Of a stretch of DNA of 49,180 bases, positions 8,417 to 19,932 are shown piece after piece. Numbering within the stretch: position 1 is the first letter of the stretch; every line of letters starts with the position of its first letter. The translations under genes and the position numbers were made by a program. The notes beneath the pieces are model-generated. The model saw only the letters and a list, made by a program, of their open reading frames with translations, ran no database searches and was not told the origin of the DNA. Source of the stretch: Chelativorans sp. (GTDB taxonomy: Bacteria; Pseudomonadota; Alphaproteobacteria; Rhizobiales; Rhizobiaceae); contig NZ_JAPSLH010000030.1 of assembly GCF_031180965.1 (NCBI RefSeq), positions 1 through 49,180 of the forward strand. Direction: 5' to 3'.

Positions 8417-10621
8417 ATGAACGAGTTGAAGCCGGTCAAGAGCGAATTTCCAAGCCAGCCTGGGGCGGCAGTCCCGATCGCGCTGACGAGCCCCGACCGC
8501 TTCGTAAACCGGGAGTTTTCCTGGCTACAGTTCAATCGCCGCGTATTGGAAGAGTCGCAGAACCCGTGTCATCCCCTCCTGGAGCGGGTGCGCTTCCTCT
8601 CCATCTCGGCCGACAACCTCGACGAATTCTTCATGGTGCGCGTGGCTGGCCTTGCCGGACAGGTGCGTGCCGGAATCTCGGAAAAGAGCGCCGACGGCCG
8701 CACGCCGGAAGAGCAGCTCGAAAACATACTGAGGGAGGTGAGCCGGCTGCAGGTGGAGCAGCACGAACACCTGGTGCGCCTCCTCGATCTGCTGAGGAAG
8801 GAGGGCATCGCCATCGTGCGCCCCGAAGCACTATCGCGTGACGACCGCGCCTGGATCGAACGGCATTTCATGGATGAGATCTATCCGGTCCTGACGCCCC
8901 TTTCGATCGATCCGGCGCACCCGTTCCCATTCATCCCCAATCTGGGCTTTTCGATTGCGCTGGATCTCCAGAACCTTTCGAACAACCAGACGATGACAGC
9001 GCTGCTCCGTCTGCCGCCAACCCTGCAGCGCTTCATCGCGCTCCCTGAACGGCCGAAGCTTGTGCGCTTCATCACCTTGGAAGAGGTGGTTGAGATGTTC
9101 ATCGGCAAGCTATTCCCCGGGTACAAGGTGAATGGCTGGGGCACCTTCCGCATCATCCGCGACAGCGATATCGAGGTGGAGGAAGAGGCCGAGGACCTCG
9201 TGCGCCTGTTCGAGACGGCACTGAAGCGGCGCCGCCGCGGCTGGGTGATCCGCATCGAGTTCGACAGTTCCATGCCCGAGGGGCTGCGCGACTTCGTCGC
9301 CTCACAACTCGGAGTGGCCAGTTCGCGCATAAGCGTGCTCGAGCGGCCGCTCGCCATCAACCAGATTTCGGAGATCGTGAAGCTCCCGCGCGACGACCTG
9401 AAATTCCTGCCCTACAATGCGCGCTTTCCCGAACGCATCCGCGACCATGGCGGCGACTGCTTCGCAGCCATTCGCGAGAAGGACATCATCGTCCATCACC
9501 CATACGAATCGTTCGACGTGGTCGTGCAGTTCCTGCGCCAGGCCGCCCAGGATCCGGATGTGGTCGCGATCAAGCAGACCCTCTACCGCACGTCCAACGA
9601 CAGCCCCATCGTGCGCGCGCTGATCGATGCGTCCGAGGCGGGCAAATCGGTTACCGCGCTCGTCGAGCTCAAGGCCCGTTTCGACGAGGAGGCGAATATC
9701 CGCTGGGCGCGCGACCTGGAGCGGGCTGGGGTGCAGGTGGTCTTCGGCTTCATCGAATTGAAGACCCATGCAAAAATGTCGCTCGTCGTGCGCCGGGAAG
9801 AGGGCCGGCTGCGCAGCTATGTGCATCTGGGTACCGGCAACTATCACCCGATCACGGCGCGCATCTACACGGACCTTTCCTATTTCACGGTCGACCCGAC
9901 GATCGCCCACGATGTGGCCAAGGTCTTCAATTTCATCACCGGCTATGCTGAGCCGGATGTGGACATGAAACTTGCGGTCTCGCCCTTCACCATGCGCACG
10001 CGCATCCTCCAGCATATACGCGAGGAGATGGAGCATGCGAAGGCGGGCCGGCCGGGGCAGATCTGGATGAAGATGAATGCGCTTGTCGATCCCGAGGTGA
10101 TCGACGCGCTTTATGAGGCGGGCAGGGCCGGGGTCGAGATCGACCTCGTCGTGCGCGGCATATGCTGCCTGCGGCCGCAGGTGCCCGGCCTCTCGCAAAA
10201 TATACGCGTGAAGTCGATCATCGGCCGGTTCCTGGAGCACAGCCGCATCTATTGCTTCGGTAACGGCCATGGCCTGCCCTCGGATGAGGCGATCGTCTAT
10301 ATCGCCTCCGCCGACATGATGCCGCGCAATCTTGACCGCCGGGTCGAGTGCATGGTGCCCATGACCAATCCCACGGTGCATGAGCAGGTGCTGGGTCAGA
10401 TCATGCTTGGAAACATCATGGACAACCAGCAGAGTTTCGAAGTATTGCCTGATGGCACCTCGCGGCGCATCCAGCCCGAGGATGGCGAAGAGACCTTCAA
10501 CGCCCAGGAATATTTCATGACCAATCCAAGTCTCTCGGGCCGAGGTGAAGCATTGAAATCCCATGCGCCGAAGCGCATCGCTGCCTTCAAGCGGCGTAAG
10601 AAGGCTGTCGCTGTCGGCTGA
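8417..10621 (+). CDS. ppk: Polyphosphate kinase
   Basis: The 734-residue PPK1 reversibly transfers the gamma phosphate of ATP onto polyphosphate. Seen: N-terminal [18 protein letters not shown], the LGTGNYHP region, the phospho-acceptor histidine in KTHAK (His451; E. coli uses His435), and the second conserved motif [10 protein letters not shown]. Start ATG 8417 gives [10 protein letters not shown]; upstream frame extension overlaps the divergent gene. It is followed 4 bases later by ppx, so synthesis and hydrolysis of polyphosphate are made from one transcript. Confidence 0.95.
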   Translation: MNELKPVKSEFPSQPGAAVPIALTSPDRFVNREFSWLQFNRRVLEESQNPCHPLLERVRFLSISADNLDEFFMVRVAGLAGQVRAGISEKSADGRTPEEQLENILREVSRLQVEQHEHLVRLLDLLRKEGIAIVRPEALSRDDRAWIERHFMDEIYPVLTPLSIDPAHPFPFIPNLGFSIALDLQNLSNNQTMTALLRLPPTLQRFIALPERPKLVRFITLEEVVEMFIGKLFPGYKVNGWGTFRIIRDSDIEVEEEAEDLVRLFETALKRRRRGWVIRIEFDSSMPEGLRDFVASQLGVASSRISVLERPLAINQISEIVKLPRDDLKFLPYNARFPERIRDHGGDCFAAIREKDIIVHHPYESFDVVVQFLRQAAQDPDVVAIKQTLYRTSNDSPIVRALIDASEAGKSVTALVELKARFDEEANIRWARDLERAGVQVVFGFIELKTHAKMSLVVRREEGRLRSYVHLGTGNYHPITARIYTDLSYFTVDPTIAHDVAKVFNFITGYAEPDVDMKLAVSPFTMRTRILQHIREEMEHAKAGRPGQIWMKMNALVDPEVIDALYEAGRAGVEIDLVVRGICCLRPQVPGLSQNIRVKSIIGRFLEHSRIYCFGNGHGLPSDEAIVYIASADMMPRNLDRRVECMVPMTNPTVHEQVLGQIMLGNIMDNQQSFEVLPDGTSRRIQPEDGEETFNAQEYFMTNPSLSGRGEALKSHAPKRIAAFKRRKKAVAVG

Positions 10622-10625
10622 CCCC

Positions 10626-12146
10626 GTGAGCATCTCCTCTTCCCAGGGCCGGTTGCAGGACCGGCAGCCGGTCTCGGTTATCGATATCGGCTCCAACTCC
10701 GTTCGCCTCGTCATCTATGAAGGCGTCGCGCGCGCTCCCACGGTCCTCTTCAATGAAAAGATGCTGGCAGGTCTCGGCCGGGGCATAGTCACTACCGGCG
10801 AGTTGGACCCTGACGGCGTGAGCCGCGCGATCGAGGAATTCCGCCGCTTCCGCGCCCTGTCCGAACAGGCGGGCGCCCAGTCGCTCCATGTCGTCGCCAC
10901 CGCTGCCGCCCGCGAGGCGAAGAACGGGCCGGACTTCATTCGCCGGGCGGAGGAAATCCTTGGCACGCAGATCAAGGTTCTGTCCGGCCGCGAGGAAGCC
11001 TATTATTCCGCGCTCGGCGTGATTGCCGCCTTCCACCGGCCGGACGGCCTTGTTGGCGACCTTGGCGGGGGCAGCCTGGAGCTGGTCGATGTCAGAGGCG
11101 GATCGATCGGCGAGGGGATCACCTTGCCGCTCGGCGGACTGAGGCTGCGCGATATGGCGAACGATTCGCTCACCGCCGCGGCGGATATCGCGCGCCGGGA
11201 GATCGCGCGCGCTCCATGGCTTGCGCAGGGGGAGGGCCGCCCGTTCTACTGCATCGGCGGCACCTGGCGGAATCTGGCAAGGCTGCATATGTGCGCCACC
11301 CATTATCCGCTCGAGGTGATGCATCACTACGAGATGGATCCGGTTGCTGCGGCGCCCTTCGTTCGCCGCGTCGCCCGCAGCGAGATCGAACGGATCAGGG
11401 GAGTGGAGGGGGTTTCGAAGAGCCGGCGGGCGCTGCTGCCCTACGGTGCGGTCGTCCTGCTCGAGATCATCAGCGCCGCCAAACCATCGAAGGTCATTTT
11501 TTCCGCCAATGGTGTGCGCGAAGGCTATCTCTTCTCGCTCCTGCCGGAGGACGAGCGCGGCACGGACCCGCTGATTTCGGCCGCCGAGGAGCTTGCGCTC
11601 CTGCGGTCCCGGTCGGTAAGGCACGCCTACGAGCTCGCCGAATGGTGCGGAGAAGCACTGGCAGTGCTCGGCATCACAGAGACCGAGGACGAGGCGCGCT
11701 ATCGCCGGGCAGCATGCCTGCTCGCCGATATCGGCTGGCGTGCCCATCCGGAATACAGGGGCACGCAATCGCTCAACATCATCGCCCACGGATCCTTCAT
11801 CGGCATTGACCATCCGGGCCGCGCCTTCATCGCGCTGACGAGCCTCTTCCGCCACGAGGGTCTGTTCGATGACGCGCTCTCGCCCGAGATGCGCAAGCTT
11901 GCCACCCCTCATTATGCCGAGCGGGCGCGGCTGCTCGGCGGGTTGATGCGGGTCGTCTATCTTCTTTCGGCGTCCATGCCCGGCATCATCCCGCGCCTGA
12001 AATGGGAGAGCCGGTCCGACGGCTCGCTGGCGCTCCTGGTCCCGCCTGACCGCGCTGCCCTCGTCGGCGAGCGTCCGCAGGGCCGTATGGCCCAGCTGGC
12101 AAGGCTTACGGGCAGGAACCTCGTGCTGGACGTGGCGAAGGACTGA
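10626..12146 (+). CDS. ppx: Exopolyphosphatase (Ppx/GppA family)
   Basis: The 506-residue protein hydrolyses terminal phosphates of polyphosphate, or pppGpp as in GppA. The N-terminal ASKHA-fold phosphate loop VIDIGSNSVRLVIYEG and the second motif GLVGDLGGGSLELVDV near residue 145 are present, followed by a C-terminal helical, HD-like region. The chosen start is GTG 10626, 4 bases after the ppk stop; the frame upstream is only ppk shadow. No strong ribosome binding site is seen, which fits coupling to ppk translation. It ends directly against the convergent rnd gene. Confidence 0.9.
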   Translation: MSISSSQGRLQDRQPVSVIDIGSNSVRLVIYEGVARAPTVLFNEKMLAGLGRGIVTTGELDPDGVSRAIEEFRRFRALSEQAGAQSLHVVATAAAREAKNGPDFIRRAEEILGTQIKVLSGREEAYYSALGVIAAFHRPDGLVGDLGGGSLELVDVRGGSIGEGITLPLGGLRLRDMANDSLTAAADIARREIARAPWLAQGEGRPFYCIGGTWRNLARLHMCATHYPLEVMHHYEMDPVAAAPFVRRVARSEIERIRGVEGVSKSRRALLPYGAVVLLEIISAAKPSKVIFSANGVREGYLFSLLPEDERGTDPLISAAEELALLRSRSVRHAYELAEWCGEALAVLGITETEDEARYRRAACLLADIGWRAHPEYRGTQSLNIIAHGSFIGIDHPGRAFIALTSLFRHEGLFDDALSPEMRKLATPHYAERARLLGGLMRVVYLLSASMPGIIPRLKWESRSDGSLALLVPPDRAALVGERPQGRMAQLARLTGRNLVLDVAKD

Positions 12147-13325
12147 CTACTCGGCCGCGCTTTCCATCTGGCGCATGGGAGCGAAGGTCTCGATTCGCCG
12201 GTTGGCGAAGCGCAGCGCGATCTCACCGCGCAGAAGCTTGAGCGCCTTTTCCCCGAACACCTCCCGCCGCCAGCCGCAAAGCGCGGGAACATCGGCGGCC
12301 TCTGCTTCGGAGGCGATCTTTTCGATATCCTCCGCGGAGGCGAGCATCTTGGGCGCGACGCCCTCTTCTTCCGCCACCAGCTTCAGCAGCACCTTGATGA
12401 GCTCGGCCGCCGCCGCGGCTCCTTCCGGCGCCTGCTGATGTTTGGGCAGCTTCGGCAGGGCGTCCTTGGGAAGGGAGCAGGCCTCATTCACCGCCTTCAA
12501 AAGGCCCGCCGCCGAGGCGGAGCGCTCCCAGCCCTTGGGGATGCTGCGAAGACGGCTGAGGGCGGTCACGTCGCGCGGCTGCTGCTGGGCAACTTCGTAG
12601 AGGGCGTCGTCCTTCATCACGCGGCCGCGGGGTACGTTGCGTTCGCGCGCCTCGCGTTCCCGCCAGGCTGCGATATGCTGCAGGACGGCGAGCTCGATCG
12701 GCTTGCGCGCCCGCATCTTGAGGCGCCGCCATGCGTCGTCCGGATCCGGGTCGTAGGTTTCGCGTGCCGTGAGCACGGCCATTTCTTCCTTCAGCCACTC
12801 CTCGCGCCCCTCGCGGGCGAGTTCTGCCTTCAGGTGCTCGTAGACCGGGATGAGATGGGTGACGTCGGCAAGGGCGTAGCTGAGCTGCTTTTCTGAAAGC
12901 GGCCGCTGCCGCCAGTCGGTGAAGCGCGAGGTCTTGTCGATGTGCTCCCCGACAACCCGCTGGACCAGCTGATCATAGGACACGCTGTCGCCGAAGCCGC
13001 AGACCATCGCCGCCACCTGCGTGTCGAAGATGGGATGCGGGATCAGCCCGCCGCGATTGTATATGATTTCGATGTCCTGCCGCGCAGCGTGGAACACCTT
13101 CGTGACCCTCTCATTCGCCATCAGACGGAAAAAGGGTGCGAGGTCCATTCCCTCCGCGAGCGGATCCACGAGTGCGGTCACGCCTGGCCCTGCCATCTGG
13201 ATCAGGCAGAGTTCCGGCCAAAAGGTGGTCTCGCGGATGAATTCGGTGTCGATGGTGACGAAATCGGATTGTTCGAGCGCGGCGATCGCCTTTTCCAGCT
13301 CATGACGCGATGTGATCAGGTCCAT
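12147..13325 (-). CDS. rnd: Ribonuclease D
   Basis: The 392-residue 3'-5' exoribonuclease is of the DEDD superfamily and trims tRNA and other structured RNA 3' ends. Exo I is visible as [12 protein letters not shown] near residue 26, Exo II around [14 protein letters not shown] near residue 77 and Exo III around [18 protein letters not shown] near residue 148. A C-terminal HRDC-type helical region follows ([20 protein letters not shown]). Start ATG 13325 gives [10 protein letters not shown]. Divergent from aspS; its stop abuts that of ppx. Confidence 0.93.
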   Translation of the reverse strand: MDLITSRHELEKAIAALEQSDFVTIDTEFIRETTFWPELCLIQMAGPGVTALVDPLAEGMDLAPFFRLMANERVTKVFHAARQDIEIIYNRGGLIPHPIFDTQVAAMVCGFGDSVSYDQLVQRVVGEHIDKTSRFTDWRQRPLSEKQLSYALADVTHLIPVYEHLKAELAREGREEWLKEEMAVLTARETYDPDPDDAWRRLKMRARKPIELAVLQHIAAWREREARERNVPRGRVMKDDALYEVAQQQPRDVTALSRLRSIPKGWERSASAAGLLKAVNEACSLPKDALPKLPKHQQAPEGAAAAAELIKVLLKLVAEEEGVAPKMLASAEDIEKIASEAEAADVPALCGWRREVFGEKALKLLRGEIALRFANRRIETFAPMRQMESAAE

Positions 13326-13428
13326 CCACTTTCTTTAGGCGCTGGCGCGCAAAATGTGAAGGCCGTCCGCAAAAGCCCCGCCTTTCCCGGTCGGCCGCAT
13401 CCCTCCCTGACGCGAAAAGGCTCGCGCC

Positions 13429-13458
13429 TTGACAAATGCGGCCTCGCATGCGCTTTTC
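13429..13458 (+). promoter_or_regulatory. Possible aspS promoter
   Basis: TTGACA (13429-13434) is a perfect -35 box. The hexamer about 18 bases on, CTTTTC, is a weak -10. It lies about 60-85 bases upstream of the aspS start in the rnd-aspS divergent gap. No other candidate in this gap is better. Confidence 0.35.
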
Positions 13459-13514
13459 GCGCCGTTTTCAGGGGCAACCGAGCCCGCTCCTCACCTTTCA
13501 GGACACGCAATAGG

Positions 13515-15302
13515 ATGATGCACCGCTACCGCAGCCATACCTGCGCCGAGTTGAGGCCTTCCGACGTCGGCAAGACCGTCCGCCTGTCCGGATGGGTTCA
13601 CCGCGTGCGCGACCACGGTGGCCTGCTCTTCATCGATCTGCGCGATCACTACGGCATCACGCAGATCGTCGCCGATCCGGATTCGCCCTCCTTCGGCATG
13701 GCCGAGAAGGTGCGCGGCGAGTGGGTGATCCGTGTTGATGGCGAGGTCAAGGCGAGAACCCCGGAGACTGTCAATCCGAACCTACCCACCGGCGGGATCG
13801 AGCTCTTCGCGCGCGAGATCGAGGTTCTTTCCCAGGCCAAGGAACTGCCGCTGCCCGTCTTCGGCGAACCCGATTATCCCGAGGACATCCGGCTGAAATA
13901 CCGCTTTCTCGACCTGCGCCGCGAAACGCTGCACAAGAATATCGTCATGCGCACGAAGATCATCGCCGAGATGCGCAAGCGCATGTCGGAGGCGGGCTTC
14001 ACCGAATTTTCCACGCCAATCCTGACCGCCTCCTCGCCTGAGGGCGCGCGCGACTTTCTCGTGCCCTCGCGGCTGCATGCAGGCAAGTTTTATGCGCTGC
14101 CGCAGGCACCGCAGATTTATAAGCAGCTCATCATGGTCTCCGGCTTCGACCGCTATTTCCAGATCGCGCCTTGCTTCCGCGACGAGGACCCGCGCGCCGA
14201 CCGCCTGCCCGGCGAATTCTACCAGCTCGACCTGGAGATGAGCTTTGTCGAGCAGGAGGACGTGTTCTCCACTATGGAGCCGGTCATGCGTGCCGTGTTC
14301 GAGGCCTTCGCGCAGGGCAAGCCGGTCACGCAGAAATTTCCGCGCATCCCCTATGACGAGGCGATGCGCAAGTACGGCTCCGACAAGCCGGACCTGCGCA
14401 ACCCGATCGTCATGGAAGACGTCTCGCAGCATTTCCGCGATTCCGGCTTCAAGGTTTTCGCCAACATCCTGGCGAATGATCCGAAGGCCGAGGTATGGGC
14501 CATACCGGCCAAGACCGGCGGCTCCCGTGCCTTCTGCGACCGCATGAATTCCTGGGCACAGAGTGAGGGCCAGCCCGGCCTCGGCTACATCTTCTGGCGC
14601 AAGGAGGGCGAGGGGCTCGAAGGCGCAGGCCCGCTGGCCAAGAACATCGGCCCGGAGCGGACGGAGGCAATCCGCACGCAGATCGGCCTCGACGATGGCG
14701 ACGCCTGCTTCTTCGTGGCTGGTGACCCGAAGAAATTCGTCTCCTTCGCGGGAGCCGCGCGCACGCGCGCCGGCGAAGAACTGAACCTCGTCGACCGCGA
14801 CCGTTTCGAGCTCGCCTGGATCGTCGATTTCCCCTTTTACGAGTGGAACGAGGACGAGAAGCGCATCGATTTCGGCCACAATCCCTTTTCCATGCCGCAA
14901 GGCGGGCTTGGGGCGCTGGAAAACCAGGAGCCGCTGTCGATCAAAGCGTTTCAGTACGACCTCGTCTGCAACGGCTATGAGCTCGCGTCGGGCGGCATCC
15001 GCAACCACCTGCCCGAGGTGATGGTGAAGGCGTTCGAGATCGTCGGCTTTGACCGGCAGACGGTAGAGGAGCGCTTTGGTGGGCTCTACCGCGCCTTCCA
15101 ATATGGCGCGCCTCCCCATGGCGGCATGGCGGCGGGCATCGACCGCATCGTGATGCTGCTCTGCGGCGCAAGGAATCTTCGCGAAATCACCATGTTCCCC
15201 ATGAACCAGCAGGCACAGGACCTCCTGATGGGCGCGCCTTCGGAGGCGACGTCCCAGCAACTGCGCGAGCTTCACCTGCGGCTAGCCCCGGTGAAGGAAT
15301 AA
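13515..15302 (+). CDS. aspS: Aspartyl-tRNA synthetase
   Basis: The 595-residue class II synthetase charges tRNA with aspartate. It has an N-terminal OB-fold anticodon-binding domain ([20 protein letters not shown]), motif 2 [19 protein letters not shown], and motif 3 [16 protein letters not shown], with the bacterial GAD insertion between. Start ATG 13515 is taken over ATG 13518 because AGGA is 11 bases upstream. In alphaproteobacteria without an asparaginyl synthetase this enzyme may also charge tRNA-Asn; that cannot be decided here. The next gene begins 5 bases after its stop. Confidence 0.96.
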   Translation: MMHRYRSHTCAELRPSDVGKTVRLSGWVHRVRDHGGLLFIDLRDHYGITQIVADPDSPSFGMAEKVRGEWVIRVDGEVKARTPETVNPNLPTGGIELFAREIEVLSQAKELPLPVFGEPDYPEDIRLKYRFLDLRRETLHKNIVMRTKIIAEMRKRMSEAGFTEFSTPILTASSPEGARDFLVPSRLHAGKFYALPQAPQIYKQLIMVSGFDRYFQIAPCFRDEDPRADRLPGEFYQLDLEMSFVEQEDVFSTMEPVMRAVFEAFAQGKPVTQKFPRIPYDEAMRKYGSDKPDLRNPIVMEDVSQHFRDSGFKVFANILANDPKAEVWAIPAKTGGSRAFCDRMNSWAQSEGQPGLGYIFWRKEGEGLEGAGPLAKNIGPERTEAIRTQIGLDDGDACFFVAGDPKKFVSFAGAARTRAGEELNLVDRDRFELAWIVDFPFYEWNEDEKRIDFGHNPFSMPQGGLGALENQEPLSIKAFQYDLVCNGYELASGGIRNHLPEVMVKAFEIVGFDRQTVEERFGGLYRAFQYGAPPHGGMAAGIDRIVMLLCGARNLREITMFPMNQQAQDLLMGAPSEATSQQLRELHLRLAPVKE

Positions 15303-15307
15303 CCACG

Positions 15308-15951
15308 ATGGCGGCCGGTCGGCAAAGAGCCCGACTGCCCCGCCCACGCGTGCTCGTCACCGGCTTCGGACCTTTCCCCGGCGCGCCGGAGAACCCGACG
15401 GAGGCGTTGATCGGCGCGCTCGCCGCCTCGCCCGGTTTTTCGCGGGACGCTGACATGCGGTTCGAGGTGCTGCCGGTCGAATATCAGGCCGTGCCGGGAC
15501 ATCTGGCCGGGCTGAGCGGTTTTGCGCCCGACATTGCCATCCACTTCGGCCTCAGTACCCGGGCCGGGGGTTTCACCCTGGAGCGGGTGGCCCGCAACGA
15601 AATACGCGGCGAGAAGCCGGACAACAAAGGCGAACTGCGCTCAGGGGGACAGATTTGCGGAGGGGCGGGCGACCAGCCTTCGACGCTGCCTCTTCCGGCC
15701 ATTTACGAAGCACTCTCCGCCAAGGGGCTGCCGGTCCGCTACTCCGATGATGCCGGCGGGTATTTGTGCAATTACCTCTTCTATCTCTCGCGATCGGGAA
15801 CCTGCCCGGGGGCTTTGCGCCGGATATGTCCGGCTTCGTCCACGTGCCGCCACTTGATGTCATGAAGTTCGAGGACCTGCTCTCCGGCGCGACCGCCATT
15901 GTCCGGCGCTGCATCGGCGTATGGAGCGAGCGGGAGATGGCCGGCGGCTGA
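15308..15951 (+). pseudogene. pcp: Pyroglutamyl peptidase gene with a frameshift
   Basis: The protein opens RVLVTGFGPFPGAPENPTEA, as in pyrrolidone-carboxylate peptidases that remove N-terminal pyroglutamate. The catalytic Glu (GGFTLERVARNE) and Cys (DDAGGYLCNYLFYLS) are in the starting frame. After about base 15790-15800 that frame runs into unrelated sequence and stops at 15865. The -1 frame continues the family instead: GNLPGGFAPDMSGFVHVPPL, with the catalytic His, to a stop at 15951. The total of about 214 residues matches the family. One missing base near CTCTCGCGATCGGGAAC explains this; either a real mutation or a sequencing error. As read, the product lacks the catalytic His. Confidence 0.8.
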
Positions 15952-16024
15952 GGTCGACCAACTCCACGCAGGACCATCCCCTGCGGTGGCTTCAGGATAC
16001 CCGCCGCTACCGCCGCCAGCTGTG

Positions 16025-17221
16025 CTACTGGTTCGCCGTCACTGCCAGTCCAAGCTGCTTGACCAGCGCCTCCGGCGAGGTCATGGCGGCCGCGGCCAGC
16101 ATGGCGAAGGGCAGCGGATTTGCCGGCTTCACGCTGACCTCGATGTTCTGCGGGTTCTCGAGGAAGGTGCCCACCGCCTGGCTGATGCTGGCGGCGAGCT
16201 CGGCGCCGACGAACGGCGAGAGTTGCTGCGGGATAGCCGCTTTCGCCAGGGAGATCAGGTCGGCGGGCGTGCTGCCCTGCTTCTCGGCCACTTGCTCCAG
16301 CACCTTGCCCGTAAGAGAATCGTCCGCGAAGCGGATGGTGACGCCGTGCAGAGTCAGCTGCTGCATTAGGCCGAGCATGGCCATCCCCTGCATGGACTGG
16401 TTCTCGCTGCCCTCGGGCTGCTGTTCCATGGCTTTCATTGTTTCGTCCAGGGATTTGATGAAGGCAGGGGTGTAGCCGGCAAGGTCCATCGTCATGTTGA
16501 GCGTCCCCGCATCGTCGACGGCCATCTCATACCGCGAGACTGTGAGACGCCCATCGGAAGGCTGCCAACTCGCCTCCATCACTGCCTTTCCGCCGAGCTC
16601 GCTATATCCCATCTCGTCCAGCGTATTTGCGCCTTCCGCATCTTCCACGAGCGAGGCAAGATTGAGAGAAAAGGATTCGATGGCGCCGTCCATCGCCATG
16701 GTGTTGTCGTCCCCGACCGCCACATCGGCATAAAGATTGGTCGCGGAGGCCAGCGGCCCGTCCTTGCCCTCCACATTGACGCGGGCAAGCTCCATCCGGT
16801 CATAGCGCATCGCCCCGCCGAAGGGATCGGAGGCCGGATCGTCCGGCAGCACCAGGCCTTCGATCGAGAGATCCGTCATGGAGACGGTGATGTCGTTCTG
16901 TGAATGCTCGAACGCGTCCATTTCGAGCGTGCCGACCCGAAAACTGCCGTCCTGCGCCTCGGTCACATCCTGCAGCACGATCTGCCCAAGATCGAAGCTT
17001 TGCTCGCCGCCCGTCGGCTTCACCGTCACGCCTTCAAGCGTCACATCGCCGCCGGCGAGGTTGGCTGCACTATAGCTGAGTTCGATCTGCTGCAGCGCCA
17101 TCAGGGCCTTGAACCGGTCGGCCACCTCCTGCGCTTCGAGCGCGAAGGCTTGGTAAGGGCTCGCCGCCGCAAGAAGGCCGGCCAGAAGAACGGGTCGAAG
17201 GCGGAAAGTGTCGGGTATCAT
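16025..17221 (-). CDS. Secreted hypothetical protein
   Basis: The 398-residue product has a clear signal peptide (VLLAGLLAAASPYQAFALEA), then a long mature part rich in beta-type, acidic segments (for example GGDVTLEGVTVKP, DNTMAMDGAIESF) and no transmembrane helices. It ends in a more hydrophobic stretch (PLPFAMLAAAAMTSPEALVK). No catalytic motif is recognised. The repeated pattern of short strands resembles periplasmic or outer-membrane-associated proteins, but that is an impression only. Convergent with the pcp gene. Confidence 0.75.
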   Translation of the reverse strand: MIPDTFRLRPVLLAGLLAAASPYQAFALEAQEVADRFKALMALQQIELSYSAANLAGGDVTLEGVTVKPTGGEQSFDLGQIVLQDVTEAQDGSFRVGTLEMDAFEHSQNDITVSMTDLSIEGLVLPDDPASDPFGGAMRYDRMELARVNVEGKDGPLASATNLYADVAVGDDNTMAMDGAIESFSLNLASLVEDAEGANTLDEMGYSELGGKAVMEASWQPSDGRLTVSRYEMAVDDAGTLNMTMDLAGYTPAFIKSLDETMKAMEQQPEGSENQSMQGMAMLGLMQQLTLHGVTIRFADDSLTGKVLEQVAEKQGSTPADLISLAKAAIPQQLSPFVGAELAASISQAVGTFLENPQNIEVSVKPANPLPFAMLAAAAMTSPEALVKQLGLAVTANQ

Positions 17222-17557
17222 GGGAGCGGTTCCAGTGTTGATCGCCGGAGCTTATCGCACAAATGAAGGCGGATTTCGCGGGCTTTTTGAGGCCACTCAT
17301 GAAGCGCGCTGGCAAATTCAGCGCCGCGCTGTTTCTGCGATGCCGGATCAGGTCGGTGGCGGCTCAGGGCTTTGCGCTTTTCCAAGATCTCGTTCTCTTC
17401 ACGCGCCAATTCCTGCCGTGGTTGAAGGCAGTGAGTCAGTAAAGTCTGCGGATGAGCCCTGCTCTTTTTCCACAGCACAGGGCCGTTGACTTGGCGAAGA
17501 GCCGCCCGGGAGATTCGACCTCTTGCCGCGAATCGCCCCGTCCGTTAACCGGAAGCC
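17222..17557. other. Intergenic gap upstream of parC
   Basis: Short frames exist on both strands (plus to 17489, minus 17218-17478) but neither has a good ribosome binding site, a recognisable motif or a sensible start. I see no convincing gene, tRNA or terminator. It should contain the parC promoter and that of the divergent secreted protein gene. Confidence 0.4.
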
Positions 17558-19813
17558 ATGGGAAAAGAGCTGCTTCCGCCCGGCAACGGCGACGACAGGG
17601 CCGCTCCGGTAGACCTCAAGAAGGCGCTGGAGGAGCGCTATCTCGCCTATGCGCTGTCCACCATCATGCACCGGGCACTTCCCGACGTGCGCGATGGGCT
17701 GAAGCCTGTGCATCGGCGCATCATGCATACGATGCGGCTTCTGCGTCTCAATCCGGACCAGGGCTTTGCCAAATGCGCCCGCATCGTCGGCGACGTCATG
17801 GGTAAGTTCCATCCCCATGGCGACCAGTCGATCTACGACGCGTTGGTGCGCCTGGCCCAGCCCTTTGCCATGCGCTACCCGCTGGTGGACGGGCAGGGGA
17901 ACTTCGGCAATATCGACGGCGATAACGCCGCCGCCATGCGCTACACGGAAGCGCGCATGACGGAAGTCGCGGTCGAGTTGCTCTCCGGCATCACCGAGGA
18001 CGCCGTCGATTTCCGCCCCACTTACAATGAGGAGGACGAGGAGCCGGTGGTGCTCCCCGGTGCCTTCCCCAACCTGCTTTGCAACGGCTCCTCCGGCATT
18101 GCCGTGGGCATGGCGACGTCGGTTCCGCCGCACAACGCGGCCGAAGTCTGCGATGCGGCGCTGGCGCTCATCGATGATCCCGACATGCCCGTCTCCCGGC
18201 TCGTTGAATTCGTGCAGGGGCCCGACTTCCCGACCGGCGGCATTATCGTCGAGCACCGCGCCTCGATCCGCGAGGCCTATGAGACCGGCCGTGGCGGCTT
18301 CCGGCTGCGCGCCCGCTGGGCGAAGGAGGACCAGGGTCGCGGCACCTGGAACATCGTGGTCACCGAAATTCCCTATGGCGTGCAGAAGTCCAGACTAATT
18401 GAGAAGATCGCCGAGCTGATCATCGCCAGGAAGCTGCCGCTGCTCGACGACGTGCGCGACGAGAGCGCGGAGGACATCCGCATCGTCCTTGTGCCGAAGA
18501 GCCGCTCTGTCGAGCCCGATCTCCTGATGGAGTCTCTCTTCCGGCTGACGGACCTCGAGACGCGCTTCCCGCTCAATATGAATGTGCTGTCGCGCGGCAA
18601 GGTGCCGGCCGTTCTGTCGCTGAAGGATGTCTTGCGCGAGTGGCTGGACCACCGCCGCGAAGTGCTGATCCGCCGCTCGCGCCACAGGCTGGCAGAGATC
18701 GAGAAGCGGCTCGAAATCCTTGCCGGCTATCTGATCGCTTATCTCAACATCGACGAGGTGATCCGGATCATCCGCGAGGAGGACGAGCCGAAGCCGACCA
18801 TGATGCAGCGCTTCAACCTGACCGACAATCAGGCCGAAGCCATCCTCAACATGCGGCTGAGGGCCCTGCGCAAGCTGGAAGAATTCGAGATCCGCACCGA
18901 GTTCGACAAGCTCTCGGAGGAGAAAACGCAGATCGAGAGCTTGCTAACCTCCGAGGCGCGCCAGTGGAAGACGGTGCGCTGGGAGGTGGCAAAGGTGCGC
19001 CAGACCTTCGATCCGGAGAAGAACCCGGGCCTCGGCCGCCGCCGCACCACCTTTGCTGAAGCCCCGGCGCATGATCTGGGCGATGTCCAGCAGGCGATGA
19101 TCGAGCGCGAGCCGATCACGGTCATTCTTTCGGAGAAGGGCTGGCTGCGCGCCATGAAGGGGCACCTGACGGACCTTTCAGGCATCGCCTTCAAGGACGG
19201 AGACAGCCTCAAACTCTCCTTCCACGCCCAGACGACGGACAAGATCCTGCTCTTCACCACGGGCGGCAAGTTCTACACCATTGGCGCCGACCGGCTGCCG
19301 GGCGGCCGCGGCCATGGCGAGCCCGTGCGCATCATGATCGACATGGAGAATGACCAGGCGGTGGTCACCGCTTTCACACATGATCCCGAGCGCCGGCTGC
19401 TGGTCGCCTCCTATGCGGGCAATGGTTTCGTCGTGCCGGAGAAGGAGGTCGTGGCCAATACGCGCAAGGGCAAGCAGGTCATGAACGTCAAGTCGCCGGA
19501 CGAAGCGCGGCTCTGCGTCCCGGTCGCGGGCGACCACGTCGCGATCGTCGGCGAGAACAGGAAGCTGCTTGTCTTCCCGCTGGCGCAGATTCCGGAAATG
19601 GCACGCGGCAAGGGCGTGCGGCTGCAGCGCTACAAGGACGGCGGCATCGGCGACCTGAAGACCTTTTCCATGGCCGAAGGCCTCACCTGGCGGGACTCGG
19701 CCGACCGCGCCTTCACGCGCAGCCGCGAGGAACTCGCCGAGTGGATGGGTGACCGCGCATCCGCGGGCCGAATGGCGCCCAAGGGCTTCCCGAGGACCGG
19801 CAAGTTCGGCTGA
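17558..19813 (+). CDS. parC: DNA topoisomerase IV subunit A
   Basis: The 751-residue subunit cuts and religates DNA for decatenation of replicated chromosomes. Seen: [30 protein letters not shown] at the N-terminus, active-site tyrosine in [10 protein letters not shown] (Tyr129), and C-terminal beta-pinwheel repeats ([20 protein letters not shown] and similar). Its C-terminal part is short and lacks the GyrA box typical of GyrA (QRRGGKG), favouring ParC. Start ATG 17558 gives [13 protein letters not shown]. No parE is visible nearby. A terminator hairpin follows at 19885. Confidence 0.93.
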   Translation: MGKELLPPGNGDDRAAPVDLKKALEERYLAYALSTIMHRALPDVRDGLKPVHRRIMHTMRLLRLNPDQGFAKCARIVGDVMGKFHPHGDQSIYDALVRLAQPFAMRYPLVDGQGNFGNIDGDNAAAMRYTEARMTEVAVELLSGITEDAVDFRPTYNEEDEEPVVLPGAFPNLLCNGSSGIAVGMATSVPPHNAAEVCDAALALIDDPDMPVSRLVEFVQGPDFPTGGIIVEHRASIREAYETGRGGFRLRARWAKEDQGRGTWNIVVTEIPYGVQKSRLIEKIAELIIARKLPLLDDVRDESAEDIRIVLVPKSRSVEPDLLMESLFRLTDLETRFPLNMNVLSRGKVPAVLSLKDVLREWLDHRREVLIRRSRHRLAEIEKRLEILAGYLIAYLNIDEVIRIIREEDEPKPTMMQRFNLTDNQAEAILNMRLRALRKLEEFEIRTEFDKLSEEKTQIESLLTSEARQWKTVRWEVAKVRQTFDPEKNPGLGRRRTTFAEAPAHDLGDVQQAMIEREPITVILSEKGWLRAMKGHLTDLSGIAFKDGDSLKLSFHAQTTDKILLFTTGGKFYTIGADRLPGGRGHGEPVRIMIDMENDQAVVTAFTHDPERRLLVASYAGNGFVVPEKEVVANTRKGKQVMNVKSPDEARLCVPVAGDHVAIVGENRKLLVFPLAQIPEMARGKGVRLQRYKDGGIGDLKTFSMAEGLTWRDSADRAFTRSREELAEWMGDRASAGRMAPKGFPRTGKFG

Positions 19814-19884
19814 GGCCGGCGCTAAGGGAGCGCTCGCTCCGACCGCGCCCGAACCCGGTTAGCATCCGCGCTGTTTCCAAGAGG

Positions 19885-19913
19885 AAGCCCCGCCGGCGAG
19901 GGCGGGGCTTTGG
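19885..19913 (+). terminator. Terminator hairpin after parC
   Basis: AAGCCCCGCC, loop GGCGAG, GGCGGGGCTT: ten pairs, followed by a short T run (TTT). It lies 70 bases after the parC stop and close to the stop of the convergent gene, so it may serve both strands. Confidence 0.7.
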
Positions 19914-19932
19914 GCGGATCTGCTAGAATCGA

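Noticed and set aside
9302-10714. Antisense frame opposite ppk
   Set aside because: It has unusual composition (His/Asp-rich) and no recognisable motif; ppk explains this DNA.
17218-17478. Minus-strand ORF in the gap before parC
   Set aside because: No good start site or conserved motif, and it overlaps the start of the secreted protein gene.
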